In this document: piece after piece, positions 13,340 to 25,594 of the stretch
How the letters are laid out: each line of letters starts with the position of its first letter
Position numbering within the stretch: the first letter of the stretch is position 1
Assembly: GCF_013373865.1 (NCBI RefSeq)
Contig: NC_050468.1
Coordinates: forward strand, 13,012,496-13,076,495
Reading direction: 5' to 3'
Source: Monomorium pharaonis
Lineage: Eukaryota; Arthropoda; Insecta; Hymenoptera; Formicidae
DNA length: 64,000 nt
Program-made: the position numbers and the translations under genes
Notes under the pieces: generated by a model
What the model saw: the letters and a program-made list of their open reading frames with translations, nothing else
Told to the model about the DNA's origin: nothing
Databases searched by the model: none

Positions 13340-14997
13340 GAGGCAGAGATGATATTATGACCTCCTCTTCTATTTAGATGTTATACAATGACTTAATAAA
13401 GTGTTGACAATATTTTAAATTAAAAACTTAATATTTCTGTTAATATGTTGTTTAATTGATTTTAGATTCAAATAATCAAATCTAAACTTAAGATATTATT
13501 TATATATAAAAATATAACAATACTGCATAATCCTCTTTAAAAAATCCATGTAAGTGATTTTATTGTTGACAGCAATGTTGATTGGTTTTCTTGCTGCGTT
13601 TACTTCGTGTTGCAAGAGTAACTGTCATTGCAATTAAATTCTGACAGCTGTCAGATTTGTATAGATCTTATCTATATAATTATTGTTGCAATTTATTTTT
13701 AAAAAATAAAAAGTTAATTAGCACGCGTCTGTGTTGTCTAGTAAAATAAAAAAGTTAATAATAACGTGACTTTTTAATTACAATATATTTAAAAAATAGA
13801 TTTTGTTTTAAAAAATACAGTGTTTTGTTAATAAAATTATACAGGGTGTTCGGAAATTCATGCATAATGAGTTCACTAACTGGCAGGAATGTCGCTTCCC
13901 AAACTTCACTCTCCTTCCTTGCTAAGGATGCAATATCGGCGTGTTTCCTACTACTGCCGGGTACTGTGTGAAGTTTGACAAGGGACACAATTTCCTACCG
14001 ATCGGTGTACAAGATGTGATACTTACTTATGCTAAAAGAAATAATTTCTTTCCTTGGTAAAATTGTGTCCAATAAACTGGTTTAAGTTAATAAACGTTTA
14101 AGCGAATAAGCGTTTCTGTCTATATGGCTTAAGATTGAATTCTCACTTATTTATTTCAAAATAGAAATAAATGTAAACAGTAATGTTTTTTGTGCATTAA
14201 ACTTTCATTGCGTACTTAACTTTGTAAGCAAAACGCACGCAATATACTAGCAGATTGGCAATAAATTTCTTGAAAAGTTGATGGCGTCTGTTATTTCAAC
14301 ATTATGTTTACAATTTACTGTGAGCAGAACCTGCTCACAGAATCTGATAGCAGTTTGGTAGCAGAAATCGAAAAGAATCTACATGTGCGAGCAATTTGAT
14401 GGCAGATTGACAGCACAAATCGAACAGAAATCGCAAATCTTGCTCGATTACTACCAAAAATCTGTTGGCATAACATAATAAACAAGCTTTGTCGTATTTT
14501 AAATGACTGCAATTGGCCGACATTTTTTGATATTATAAACTCGGTCTGTACAATTTATTTTTTCGCTAACAGTTGATAATAGACATGCTGTGCTTTCGTA
14601 GATTTGGCTATCTGGGTAAATAAAGTGCTAAACTACAAAGTATAATTTGAATGATGAATAAAATGTTAAATAAAAAAAAACATTTACGAGTATATTTGTA
14701 TATATTGTACATATATTTGCGCAATATAACATGCCCAAGTTTAAAATGGATGAGATAGTATGTGTGTAATTCAACACACATATAAAACATATATGGAAAA
14801 AGTTTTAAAATGCTCAAAAGTAAAAAAGATTTATTATAAATGTTGTATAGCATAGCGCTATTGCACAACTGCGGATTACTAAACAAATAATTCTACAAAA
14901 TTATAAATAATATTACTGGAATTTGTATATAATTATAACACAGGTATTAGCCATCTATAAAGACCATAATTAACCTACCTTCTTCTTTGACACTGCA
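13340..14997 (+). mobile_element. TA-flanked TIR element, copy 1 (expanded by nested insertions)
   Basis: The left end (GAGGCAGAGATGATATTATG after TA at 13338-13339) and right end (GACCATAATTAACCTACCTTC) match the TIR family GAGGAGAAGGTGGTATTATGG found at four other places in the window. The interior is longer than in the other copies. It includes a foreign GC-rich segment at about 13845-14040 that opens ACAGGGTGTTCGG, and another at about 14280-14520, so nested insertions are likely. Confidence 0.5.
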
Positions 14998-15000
14998 AAT

Positions 15001-15960
15001 CGATAAGATTTTACTGGTTTTGATTTAGAGAGCACCAAATTAAATTTAAATTAATTTTAATATTGCATTTTTGGAAAAAAAAATGAAATGATTTATTTGT
15101 CAAATGAATAATAGATTAAAATGTCAAATGAATAATAGATTAATATATTAAAAAGCACAGTTTTTGTAGCAAATTTGTGAAATGGATTGCAGCATTAACG
15201 TTTCAATTGGATTTAGTTCTTTATCTTCTTGATGCTCTAACCGTAACCGTAAATTGCATCATAAAATTGTTTCATTCGTTTTGCGTAAGTTGCTGATATT
15301 CAGTCTCTTTATATAACATAAAACTGTGAACTACACTCCGATGTTAAAAAAAAATATATATATTATTTATATAGTATTTATAAACAGAGTGAGAATTAAA
15401 TTGTATTTTCTCAAAAGTACACTATAGAATATCATATTATTGATTTTATTAGATGTTCTATCATAACATTGATTTCTGTTAGTTTAATGATACTTTATTA
15501 AAGATTTTTATTTTGTAAAAACATGAAAAATTATTGAATTAATAGTAATTTATTTTTAAATTTGATATAATCCGATTTGATGCAATGGAAAAATTGTGAG
15601 AGATTGGAAAATCAATTGTTTTACATTATATTGTAATTAATTATTTTTCTGATAAACTTCCTTTATCTCGTTTGTTGTTAACAGTAGAAATATTGTAATT
15701 TTGCTAAACATAAGTTTTAAGTATTAAGATTAATAAGAAAAAAATTACACAATCAAAATCCACAATCTAGTTATTTATTTATCACTTTTATATTTTACAT
15801 TTTGTATTGTAAGCCGTGTATTGTACGCAAGCAGAAGCGTAAAATTCAATATATCGTACGAATCTATTTGCCAAATACTTATTAATCTTTAACGTGTTTG
15901 ATAAAAGCTGTTAAATTCTATCTCTTCCGTCGGTTTATACGTCCAAGCTCTAATCATATA
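15001..15960. other. AT-rich sequence downstream of the 16-22 kb minus-strand gene
   Basis: Includes a short tandem duplication at about 15098-15145 (TCAAATGAATAATAGATTAA twice). TTTATT words near 15774 could serve as minus-strand poly(A) signals. Confidence 0.4.
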
Positions 15961-16128
15961 TTATTTTCTTCTACCTGTCGCCGGCACACACGCAACTGGG
16001 ATTCTCATCGGCTTCAGTTGCCACCTATGACGGAGAGCTTCTGGAAGTGGTGTTTCCGGAAATTCATTATCGTCCGAATAACGATCGTCACTTAACTCGC
16101 TCAAATCGCGTTGACTTAACACGTGAAC
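15961..16128 (-). CDS. Terminal coding exon of the unrecognised minus-strand gene
   Basis: 55 codons plus TAA after a TTTTTATACAG acceptor (AG at 16130-16129). It has an acidic stretch (DDRYSDDNEF), then a basic and aromatic end (HRWQLKPMRIP). The composition is clearly coding-like. Confidence 0.55.
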   Translation of the reverse strand, partial: VHVLSQRDLSELSDDRYSDDNEFPETPLPEALRHRWQLKPMRIPVACVPATGRRK

Positions 16129-19100
16129 CTGTATAAAAACAACAAAATCCCGATTACTGGTTTTATTAAATTTTTGGGCATTATATACATATATTATAAA
16201 AATTTTAATTTTATAAATAGCTTTTTATTGTGCAAATATTTACAAATTTATTGTAAATACTGCGATAATAATTTCAAAATTTATTGTATTTCTGACAAGG
16301 AAATAGTTTCAATTGTTCAAAACTGATTTGATTCCATGAAATATGTTGTTGAGACCGAGAACACACATTTTCCCTAAGTTGTAATAAATAAGATTTTAAT
16401 CTACGTACTCGATTCAATCGGCTATGGTTATATAGTAGTAAATATTTTAAACAAAACTCACAACTTTTTAAATACTTTATAACTATATATTTAAATTTGT
16501 CAAAAATTTAATATTTTTCAAAATACTCCCGTCTTCTTTAGCTTTGAGGAGTTATTTCATCTTTTAATTCTTCGCAAATCATATGGGGATGTAAAGAACC
16601 AAACTTTAAATTACCCTCTAATTTTGACTTAAATTCAGATATATACACAAAAAGTAAAAAACGTTGAGGTAAGATAATTGTACAACACGTATTCCTTAAT
16701 ACTGAAAGAGTCTATCAAGATTCTTTCAGATTCTTTTGCAGGCTAAAAATCCTTTGAAACATAGCCATTCCTGTTAAATTTAGATGATGTACGTAATAAA
16801 ATTTAAATCGGTATTCATAATCAATTTTTATATTTATGAGTGTCTTAAGTACCGTTTTAAGATATCAATTAAGATTGGAATTGAATCTTAAGATATTACT
16901 TAAGAAGTTATTGAAACAAAATTCGACTATAAATACTTTAGAATAGTCTGTGTTAAATTTCAAATTGGACCAATATAAAAAAAAATACGTGTTTCTCAGA
17001 TTTTTATGTCCAACAATACGATAAAAAAAAACTAGTTCCAGACAATTGTGACTGATCTCTCGTGAAAAATAATTAATGATATGAAGGACTAGTTGTTAGC
17101 TGTTATACCATGTTGTTCTGTCATTTACTGTTTCGTTATCCATAACAAGTCTCGGATGAGTAATCACATGTAAATTAATACTATTAATTAGAATTGACTG
17201 GCAGATAAATTCTTATTATGAATGTAACGGACATCGCACTGAGATAAATTAACCTTTAATATTAACACTGCACTGAAATTAATTAATCTTTAATATTAAC
17301 GATTTTAACGGCATTTCTTGCAAATAATGCAATTACAAATGCGTATTGCTCTGGGCGAGTGAAACTGCTACTACTGAATGTTGTACTCTGTTCAGCATCT
17401 TCCCCTGTCTCTGATAGATAAAAATAGACGGCGCAGAAAATAATATACATTACGCATTGTAATGTTGTCTTTTTCGTTACAAACTACACATCTCTGTGTT
17501 TTTTAATAAAAACTGTGTTATATATTTTTATATTTTAATAGATTTTTTAAAAATTAAGACTTTATTTATACCTTAGCAAGTATACTTTTTTGCAAATGTC
17601 AATAACAATTAAATTCACATTATACAATGACGTTATTAGAAAGTAACAGAAACAGCAAACAGGTATCGATATTTACTTTACATTACCTTTCTAGTGAAAT
17701 AAAAATAGGATTTAGATGTATTTGATATAGTTGTATTTGATATAAGATTAATATTGCATAATCAAAACGTGTTAGATTAAACGCGTAAACCTTAATTAAA
17801 CGTACGTCTATTATATAATTGTAACGTGCACACTTGTTTGATATCGCGATCGAGGCGGCGCGACTCACCACCGCGACGGATGACAATGTTTATCCGGATG
17901 GCGATGGGACGTCCGGTGATCAATAAGCTGAGAGTTTACGCGGTCGGCGGTAATTAAAGTTGTGTATACTTGCACAATACTCGACATCCACTTGGGCGCA
18001 CTTACGGGCGGCGAACAAGCTTCGCTATTTCTTACCATAGATTATCGATTGTCATGCGATCTTACCATGTAGTGCAGCAGTCGGCAGGAATTAAACTTGT
18101 TCAAACAGGCTTTCTGTTTGCAGCTTGACGCGGTCAGGTATCTCGGATAGTGTCCTTCGCCCAGATCCCTTATTTCATATTGCGCTTCGCAGATGCATGA
18201 CAGAGACTGTGAATGCAATGTGTCAAGTGATGATTACATGTTATAATAATAATAATAATAATAATCATAATCATAATAATAACAATAAGAATAATATTCT
18301 AATAAATAATAATATAATAATAAAAAATATTTTAATTTTCAGCGCGCGCGCAAAAGAAAGAGAGAGGCCTATTTTTAGAAATTTTTTAAAAGAAAACTGC
18401 TGCAAATATTTTTCTCTGCATTTATGTATATATTTGTACATATTTAATATAAATTTTGGCTAAATGTTTATTAGTTTTTATACACAAATTTAAAAATAAA
18501 CACGTTTTTTAACTTGATTAACATAATCTTTTAACCATTACTGAACAATTTTAGTTTTTACGTTTATGTAAAATATATGTGTCTGTTTGTTGCGTGTACT
18601 AACAGTAAGATTATTGCAATGTCTATAAAATAACTTTTTTTCAAAAATTAAACTAAAAGATTTTGATTAAAAAATTTATATTTTATTTTAACCATCTCAT
18701 TTTAACTTGCAATATTTTTTATTTATTTTAGCTATAGCCATTTAAACTATAGCCATTTATAATAGTTAAAAAATTTTCTCAACTTTTTAGTTTCAATTAA
18801 GATGGAAGGCAATCAATGGCAAATCTTTTCTCAATTTTAAATTTACGTAAAATTTGTAGATATTAAATTTATATAAGTAGATGTGTAAATACATAAAAGA
18901 GTATGTGCAGTATGTACATGTTAAAAAATTGTTTTCGCTCTAAAGTATTTCTTTAATATCGTGAAAATTATACGTTGAGAATTATATGTTAAATTAAATC
19001 AATTTGTCATCGAGTTAAATTATATTTTCCGCCATAATGTGCGGGGTTAATATCTTTTATGTTGCACACGTACAAATAGTGGAATGCTGCAATACAAAAA

Positions 19101-19658
19101 TATCAAGATAACAGCTCGTTAGGATGAAAGTAATTAATTAAATACACGAAGAGATGTACAGTGTTTACCATGCGTTAGTTGATAGCTTTTGTAATGAGCT
19201 TACTTTTGACTTTTCTACGAGATGAATTTCCATATGATATGCAACATGTGTATGTAAAGTGAATGTTACGCTTTTCGTTATTTTATTATTGCCTTCAACC
19301 AATTGCAAAGCAAGTTACACGAAGCTAAAACTAAATGGATAACTAAATGGAAAAAAGTGATGATCACCTTTTATGAAGTTCAGAACATATTTAATGTCAT
19401 ATTAGACTTGCAAAAAGTAAATAGAATTTTTCATCCAGCATAAAAAGTCATTTTATTTGTAGATGTTATTTCTACATAAATCTGGATACCCTTTACCATT
19501 AATGTTGACGGCCCATGCGAAAAACTTTTATTTAGAAAATTATTATACACATTTAATAAACTTTACGCGACGTTTAATAAACCTTTTGGTTCTACCTTTT
19601 GATTCTGACTTGTTTAAGTCATTTATTTAAAACTGCAGCAGAATAGAGTTATTTTCCT

Positions 19659-19690
<32 letters not shown>

Positions 19691-20357
19691 ACTATTATAA
19701 GTTAAATCTAAATATATTAATATCAAATTTTTTGTTGTTCTCTTTGCAGCTAGAGTAGAAAACCAGATATTTGTGATAAAAAATTTGAGTGTTTTTTTTA
19801 TTAACTGAAAAATAAAAAAAAACAATAAATTTAAAAAGCTTTGAGTTTTTGAATTTCGATAACTTTAATACTTTTAGCAGTAGAACCAAAATATCTGTAC
19901 ATCATCCTTTTATTCTCTTCTGAATTATTTAAATAAAGAAACAACTTCGGTTGACAGTCTGGTGTCACAGTGGAAGCGAGCACTCAACTTTCTCGGGTAT
20001 AAATGATGAATTCGTAATCTAAACTTGGCTGAAGTGTATCGCGTGAGATGCGTGTCGCGTAACGATGCCACTTGTTCGCAAAAGAAAGAAGAAAAATTCT
20101 TACGAATTATGCAAACGTACTCTCGTTACAAGACGTGGTTGTAGATCGATGTCCTCGGCACCGGTGATTCGTTTAACCTCACCGAGTCCCTCAGGACGAA
20201 AGTTACGCTTGTCCTCGTAAAAAAATGCGTTCCGGTTGCTCTCGGAGACATCTTCGCGAGTGTTTAATAGAAACTCCGGTGCGATAACCTGCTCCTTCCA
20301 CCGGCCAATTGATAAGACTTCCTCCGTGCTCTTCGCCGACAAACCGTGGATCATTAC
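15961..20357 (-). CDS. Unrecognised spliced gene, C-terminal two exons
   Basis: Exon 20357-20121 (79 codons, phase 0 at both ends) follows an ATCAAATCAG acceptor and ends at an AGA|GTACGT donor. Exon 16128-15961 follows TTTTTATACAG, starts in phase 0 and stops at TAA (15963-15961). Joined, they give 134 residues that are charged, not low-complexity, and distinctly less AT-rich than the surroundings. The first includes MIHGLSAKSTEEV, NAFFYEDKRNFRPEG and ITGAEDIDLQPR. The last includes LSELSDDRYSDDNEFPETPL, then RHRWQLKPMRIPVACVPATG and a basic end (GRRK). The IPVACV tail recalls the last strand of cystine-knot factors, but only one Cys is visible. I do not recognise the family. An upstream exon at 22472-22302 would fit in phase. 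Confidence 0.5.
16129..20120. other. Intron of the unrecognised minus-strand gene
   Basis: About 4 kb. It contains a GC-elevated island (about 17820-18240), an imperfect (AAT)n run (about 18243-18322) and an (AT)n tract (19663-19690). A short minus-strand segment near 17424 (TATCTATCAG, then AGACAGGGGAAGATGCTG) could be a small exon, but its phase does not fit cleanly. Confidence 0.4.
17820..18240. other. GC-elevated intronic island
   Basis: Rich in CG (GATCGAGGCGGCGCGACTC), with no long coding frame. The 112-codon plus-strand frame overlapping it runs into an Asn-coding AAT repeat and is not credible. Possibly an enhancer or alternative promoter. Confidence 0.3.
20121..20357 (-). CDS. Internal (or first coding) exon of the unrecognised minus-strand gene
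   Basis: 237 nt, phase 0 to phase 0. The second codon is ATG (20354-20352), so this could be the first coding exon if the upstream exon is 5' UTR. The high content of Glu, Arg and Asp, and the absence of stops, contrast with the flanking DNA. Confidence 0.55.
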
Positions 20358-21387
20358 CTGATTTGATTAATCATTTAAATACGTTGTAATTAAAATAATT
20401 AGTTAGGGTAAGATTTATTTATATTGCGTGTGTAATATTTTTTTATTGGAATTATGTATCTAATCTTAATAGCACATGCAAATTGTTTTTCTTTTATAGG
20501 AATAAATTTAACTTTAATGATAAAATTTTTATAGAAATAAAATCAAATTTTTCTTAATTAAAATATTAAGAAATAGATTCGAATTATGTACTGAGAAACT
20601 TTTCTTTTAGAATTTGCTCTCAAAATTGATAGTAGGTCAGCATAAACTTTGAAAAATTTTGCTATATAGTGTTAAACTATTAAAATTTTATACAGTTTTA
20701 CTAAAATTTTGCCAAAGAAAACCAAATTTTTGCCTAAAGAAAAATTATTTAAAAAATCATTAATTTATCAAAATCTATTGTCTAAAATGTTGAAATGAAA
20801 AAAGAATTTTTCTATTTAATGTTCTATGTATTTTAAATTGATGTTAAGCAGTATTATTAAGTATTATGTTTATACAAACACAAGTAAAATATAATAAATT
20901 ACAGGAGGATCGCAACGCAATCGTATCTAATGCTTACAAAAAAAATAAGAAGCTTCATCCTCTTTCCAGGACACGTTTCGCACGAGTTATCACCGTATAC
21001 TGGAGACTTGTTTTTAATATCCGTCTTTTATATACGAAATTATGAAAATAAAATAGCCCCATATTTCAATGATAGGTAAGATTCTATTACATCATCGTCA
21101 AGATGCCATTAATGCTACTCGATATCTGTCCGAGGGGGATGCGTAAATTTCAAGCAGCCTTTGTTTGAGCTACGCAGCATCTATTTGTCTTTTGTTTCTC
21201 TCGTCTCTATTCACCTCCAACACTAACAATAAGTAACAGTACCAGTTTCCTTGAGAGAGTTCGAATCTTCGGCCCTTACGACCGACAATAGGTCACAGTA
21301 CATATAAGGGCGTCCACCTATTTTATTCGAAACATTTGCTCCAATGCTACTGCTGGATAACGTTGCAATGTGGTTGTAAAGTCGGCA

Positions 21388-21396
21388 TATATAAAA
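21388..21396 (+). promoter_or_regulatory. TATA box candidate
   Basis: TATATAAAA sits in a GC-elevated island (21100-21560), about 30 bp before a plausible start near 21418 and 80 bp before an ATG. The element is partly symmetric, so a minus-strand role (for the minus-strand gene) cannot be excluded. Confidence 0.35.
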
Positions 21397-21467
21397 CTCC
21401 AATTTCACGATACCTGTCCGCTATTTACTACCGTGACGTAAAACTATGTGTACCAGCAAATTGACAA

Positions 21468-21507
21468 ATGCGTTCGGAAATGCAAGTGATGCAGAATGAC
21501 TCTCGAG
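21468..21507 (+). CDS. Possible first coding exon of a plus-strand gene
   Basis: ATG opens 13 codons (MRSEMQVMQNDSR) plus one base before the donor CGAG|GTAAAG. It lies just downstream of a TATA box. An earlier ATG (21445) is in another frame and would form a short upstream ORF. The exon ends in phase 1, which fits exon 26151 but not the exon at 24983 directly; a missing exon or separate transcripts are possible. Confidence 0.25.
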
Positions 21508-22301
21508 GTAAAGCTCATACCTGCAGTTTTCAAACAAGCTATATAACAGAGTTTTCGCTCGCAAAATGTGAGATATTTTCGCGGTATCTCGATTTTGGTC
21601 TAGTACATTTACTGGTACGTATAATGTATTAAACTACATATATTTATTATAAACATTTATTTAAAATTACTATTAAATTTATATTGGAAGTTCTATTGGA
21701 AATATTTATTTATTAAAATTTATATCATCGAAGGAGAGAAAGCGGTTATGAAGTACCTTTTCGTTTTATTTAAATAATTCAGTAAATATTTATGTGTGAC
21801 ATAATTTTTATTGATACAAGTTGTTATTCATAGAGTTCTTCATAGAGTACAAATCATGTTATAAGTTATCAATTCTTTAAGTATATGTAACGAATATAAT
21901 TAACAATTTACTGAAAAAGAAAAAAAAATTGCAGTTATGGAACCTGTAGAGAAATATTGGACCAACAAATAATCATAAAATTGTTTTGTAATCTGATTAA
22001 ATTATAATTTTCTAATTTAATATATATAATGTGTTTTTCAAACTTTTGATTTAACTTGATTTAATTTAATCTTAACGTGACTTTTAATTTATAGTAGTTT
22101 CTTATTCCTGTAATTTTTAACATAACTAAATTAAATTTATAAGCCATTAACTTTAACTTGATTTAGTTAAGAAAATATTAATTTATTTAAACTTGAGTTT
22201 TAACATTTTTTAGCAATTAATTTAAATGACCAGAATTATTTTGGTAATTCAACAAAATTATTTTAAGATTTGTATCTAGCTAAATTTTTAAATTATTTTA
22301 C

Positions 22302-22472
22302 TTTCTCTCTGGCATCAAAATTGTTCTTTTCGTGCACCGATACATGAGTATTGAAGCTTGTCTTTAACGAGCACGTCGTAAGTTTTAACAATGGAACATC
22401 AGAATTTGCAGGGATCGCTGTCTCCAGAGTGATATTAGTATGAGTTAACCAAGCGCGAGATATCGTTTCCAC
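22302..22472 (-). CDS. Possible upstream exon of the unrecognised minus-strand gene
   Basis: 57 codons, open and phase 0 at both ends. It lies between an acceptor TACCGCAAG (AG at 22474-22473) and a donor GAGAAA|GTAAAA (22301-22300). It reads SRAWLTHTNITLETAIPANS and ends NNFDAREK, which would join in frame to VMIHGL of the next exon. The acceptor has a poor polypyrimidine tract, so confidence is low. Confidence 0.25.
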
Positions 22473-22863
22473 CTTGCGGTAATGTACACACACATACACA
22501 CATGCGTACACAGAGGTAATGAAAACATATAGGTCCTCTTCTCATTACCGCTCACGGGATTCGCGTGCGATGAAACTACGCAACGCATTTTGGAGTCATG
22601 CAAGCCAAATTGCGACGTGCGTCAAATTGCGTAACCATCGTAGGAATGCTTTCCAATGTTCTCTATTAAATGCTTCTCGTTGCACGAGATTATGTCGAAT
22701 TAAAAAACTTATGAAAAGATTATATAATATCTAATAATAATAATCTAATAAATTATTATCTAATAATAATTTATAATATCTAATATCTAATAGACAGCAC
22801 TGTCTTTGATGCATTAACAATAATACACATGATAAATTAAAAATAATAATCATTTAAATTATA

Positions 22864-23066
22864 CACAGAAAAAAAAAGTAATATAGCCAAGAACATTTGT
22901 AATTGCGGGCTGCCAACTATATACATAAAATACTCAATACACTAATATTTACTGTTAATGCAAGTACAATGTTGATACTGCAATCGCATATATTATTGTA
23001 TTGAGTATATCTATAGTTGGCAGTCCGCAACATATCTTACTGGATATATTGCATTTTTTTTTAGTG
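22864..23066. mobile_element. 203-bp MITE, TA-flanked
   Basis: Inverted ends CACAGAAAAAAAAAGTAATA and, read from the other end, CACTAAAAAAAAATGCAATA. TA lies on both sides (22862-22863, 23067-23068). The arms also share inner words (TTGCGGGCTGCCAACTAT against TTGCGGACTGCCAACTAT). It has no coding capacity and is Tc1/mariner-like by its target duplication. Confidence 0.8.
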
Positions 23067-23723
23067 TACGAAATGATTGATCCGGCTAAAAGAAATTGAT
23101 CGTAGCTAAAACAATATTGAAGATAGAAAGCATTCTTTAGAGAATATCGTGCATAATTCGTGAGTATCAGATGCACTGCACAACTTTGTATTTTATCATC
23201 TTACCATCTATGTTTCACCCTCGACCCCCTCGACATTACATGTGATTAAAAATCAAGATTAAAGATACAGCACTAGCTGTTTACATCGTGTTTTAATGTT
23301 AATTATATCTTTCCATCATATTTTTTTGTAAATATGTATATAGAAGATGGAAAAAATAATAAATATCTAGAAATATCTTACTTTTTGATTAATGAGAGAT
23401 TAATTATTTGTTTTTAATACAGACAATTCCATTTTTGGAATAAGATCATACGATGCTTGAATACTTATCATAAAATGTTGTACCATTTCTGCTTCCAGAA
23501 AGGGCTTCCTAAAAAACTATTGGTTGTACTATTTTTTTTTTAAGCAAAACATCTTTTAATACTTATATAAGTAATATTTAGAAGAAGAAATTTACTTGTT
23601 GTACTGGCTTTTAAAATTTCAGTATTGAAAACTTTAACGTTTTTTTGACCAACGTAATTAATTAATTTAAATATTATTGTGAAGAATTGTAAACAGTTTC
23701 TGTCAAAAGATATTCCGAAAAAT

Positions 23724-23792
<69 letters not shown>

Positions 23793-24982
23793 TTAGACTT
23801 GGTAAGTTAATATTTTTTTAACTAAAAGTTAAAGTTAATAGCTTACAAAATTAATTATGTTAAACGTTACAAGAACAAAAAATTAATTTAGTTAAAAGAT
23901 ACGTTAAGATTAAATTAATATAATTTAAATTAAATGTTACTTTAAAAAGCATTATTTGAGGTCTTTATACCAATTGTTAGTCATCAATAAATGACTATTT
24001 AAAAAAAATATTAAAATAATAAGACAAATATCAAAATAGTAAAGCAATAATAATCAAAATAATAATTTTTATATAATTTTTATATAAATTTAATTTATTT
24101 TTATTTGAAAATGTAATATAATACAATAAGGAAGCATTCATTACATTTCAACGATCATTCACTAGCGAAAGCGCTTCAACAGTGAACGATCATTCACGTT
24201 CAAGTGTCAACAGATTATAAGTTATATTTTAATTATATTCACATAGCTAAATATTAATTGTTATAATTTTGATTAACTTTTAAAAATTATTATTGTCGTA
24301 ATTATTATTATTATTATAAAGTTATTTTTTAATTAAAATATTTTTTTGTATATGTATTCTTTTTTTTTTTTAAATAAAAACTTGCACGATGGTCATTTAC
24401 TAAATGCATTAGCTTATCGGTCATTTATTGGTAGTTTTTATCATTTTCATTTTTTAAATCAAAGTTATTATTTTTTTAATAATAAAAGAATATAGAAACT
24501 TGTGAAGCATCTGCCTATATTAATAAAAAAATATAGACAGATATTTACAAGCTTTTATATTCTTTTATTAAAATACTAAACATTATTAAATATCAATTTA
24601 ATATTACTATTCTTATTTAATTTATAGATAAATATGTATCATAAATTATTATATTTGTTCACTGGTGCTGTAATTCTATACTAAATCAAAAAGTTGTATT
24701 TGTATTCTTAAAAGTTAGACTATTACTTAAAACAATTATAATATAGAATATCAAGTAAATTTGATATTATATTTTAAAATTAAGTTTACATATAAAACAA
24801 TAAAAAATTAAATTTTTTTGTATAAGAATTGCCAATAAAGTTATTTTTTGCAATAAATTATTTACAGTTTTTCGTGAAGGGAAAATCTTATAGATGTTAG
24901 TATTAAAAATATTAAACTGTTTGTTAATTTAATTGGTAAAATTACATATTCTGACTTCATGCATCACTGACTGTGTTTCAAG
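23067..24982. other. AT-rich stretch with GT microsatellite
   Basis: Contains (GT)33 at 23725-23790 and a short inverted pair, AACGATCATTCACT and AGTGAACGATCATTCACG, near 24150-24200. Otherwise no coding signal. Confidence 0.5.
23725..23790. repeat. (GT)33 microsatellite
   Basis: Uninterrupted GT dinucleotides. Confidence 0.98.
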
Positions 24983-25102
24983 ATCGACAAAAATACGGCA
25001 CACACTTTATGGAGGGTTGGAGATAAAATTCAGAGAAATTATTATTATGCATCAAGATACGCCGCAGAATTACTACAAGACTGGCATTGGCACTTCTTAT
25101 AT
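24983..25102 (+). CDS. Candidate exon encoding a BH3-like motif
   Basis: Exactly 40 codons between TTTCAAG (weak polypyrimidine tract) and a perfect TATAT|GTAAGT donor. The frame beginning IDKNTAHTLW contains LWRVGDKIQRNYYYASRYAA. This fits the BH3 pattern L-x-x-x-G-D-x-hydrophobic and resembles the shape of mammalian Bim BH3 (LRRIGDEF followed by NAYYA). It is followed by a helix-like stretch, AAELLQDWHWHFLY. GC is raised over the flanks. In phase 0 it can join the strong acceptor at 25481. A second frame through the exon is also open (MHQDTPQNYYKTG), so the coding frame is not certain. I found no upstream exon ending in phase 0. Confidence 0.35.
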
Positions 25103-25480
25103 GTAAGTACATTGACAATTTTGTCAAATTCTATTTTTAAAAAAAATATTATTTTGTATGTAAAAGTTGTTTTTCTTTTATAATTTCTTTCTTTTATAAT
25201 TTTACATAGATAAACTTTTAACTTAGAAAAAATTTAATAAATAAAAGTTTATTTTAAAAGTAATTAGTTATAATTAAAAATTAAAAATTAAACTGTTATT
25301 AATAAAATAAATAGTAATACTTTCTATGTATTTAGATTATTTTGTTTAGGCTCTTCATTTAATAAAAACGATATAATTTAACATAGAATTTTTTACATAA
25401 ACAATCTAAAATAATTGAAATGTGAATTGAATATTTTTGTAAAGAGAAAACACAAATATTTTTTTGCTTTTGCATTTTAG

Positions 25481-25594
25481 TGTGCCATTTTCGAGGTACT
25501 AAATACTTTCGTATTTCAATTTCGTTTCATATTTCCTCCCATTTGCGTTTGCTATTGCATCATTTCCGCACTGCTTACGCGCGACAAATATTAA
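25481..25594 (+). CDS. Candidate terminal exon, hydrophobic tail
   Basis: Follows an excellent polypyrimidine tract (TTTTTTTGCTTTTGCATTTTAG). In phase 0 from the exon at 24983 it gives 37 residues and a TAA. The residues include FRFIFPPICVCYCIISALL followed by TRDKY: a hydrophobic segment flanked by basic residues, shaped like a C-terminal tail anchor. Another frame is open for 87 codons up to 25743, in the same GC-elevated block, so reading frame and extent are uncertain. Confidence 0.3.
   Translation, partial: CAIFEVLNTFVFQFRFIFPPICVCYCIISALLTRDKY

Noticed and set aside
18125..18463. 112-codon plus-strand frame
   Set aside because: Half is Asn from an AAT repeat, and it has no splice or homology support.
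21250..21275. GAGTTCGAATCTTCGG as a tRNA T-arm
   Set aside because: No acceptor, D or anticodon stems can be drawn around it.
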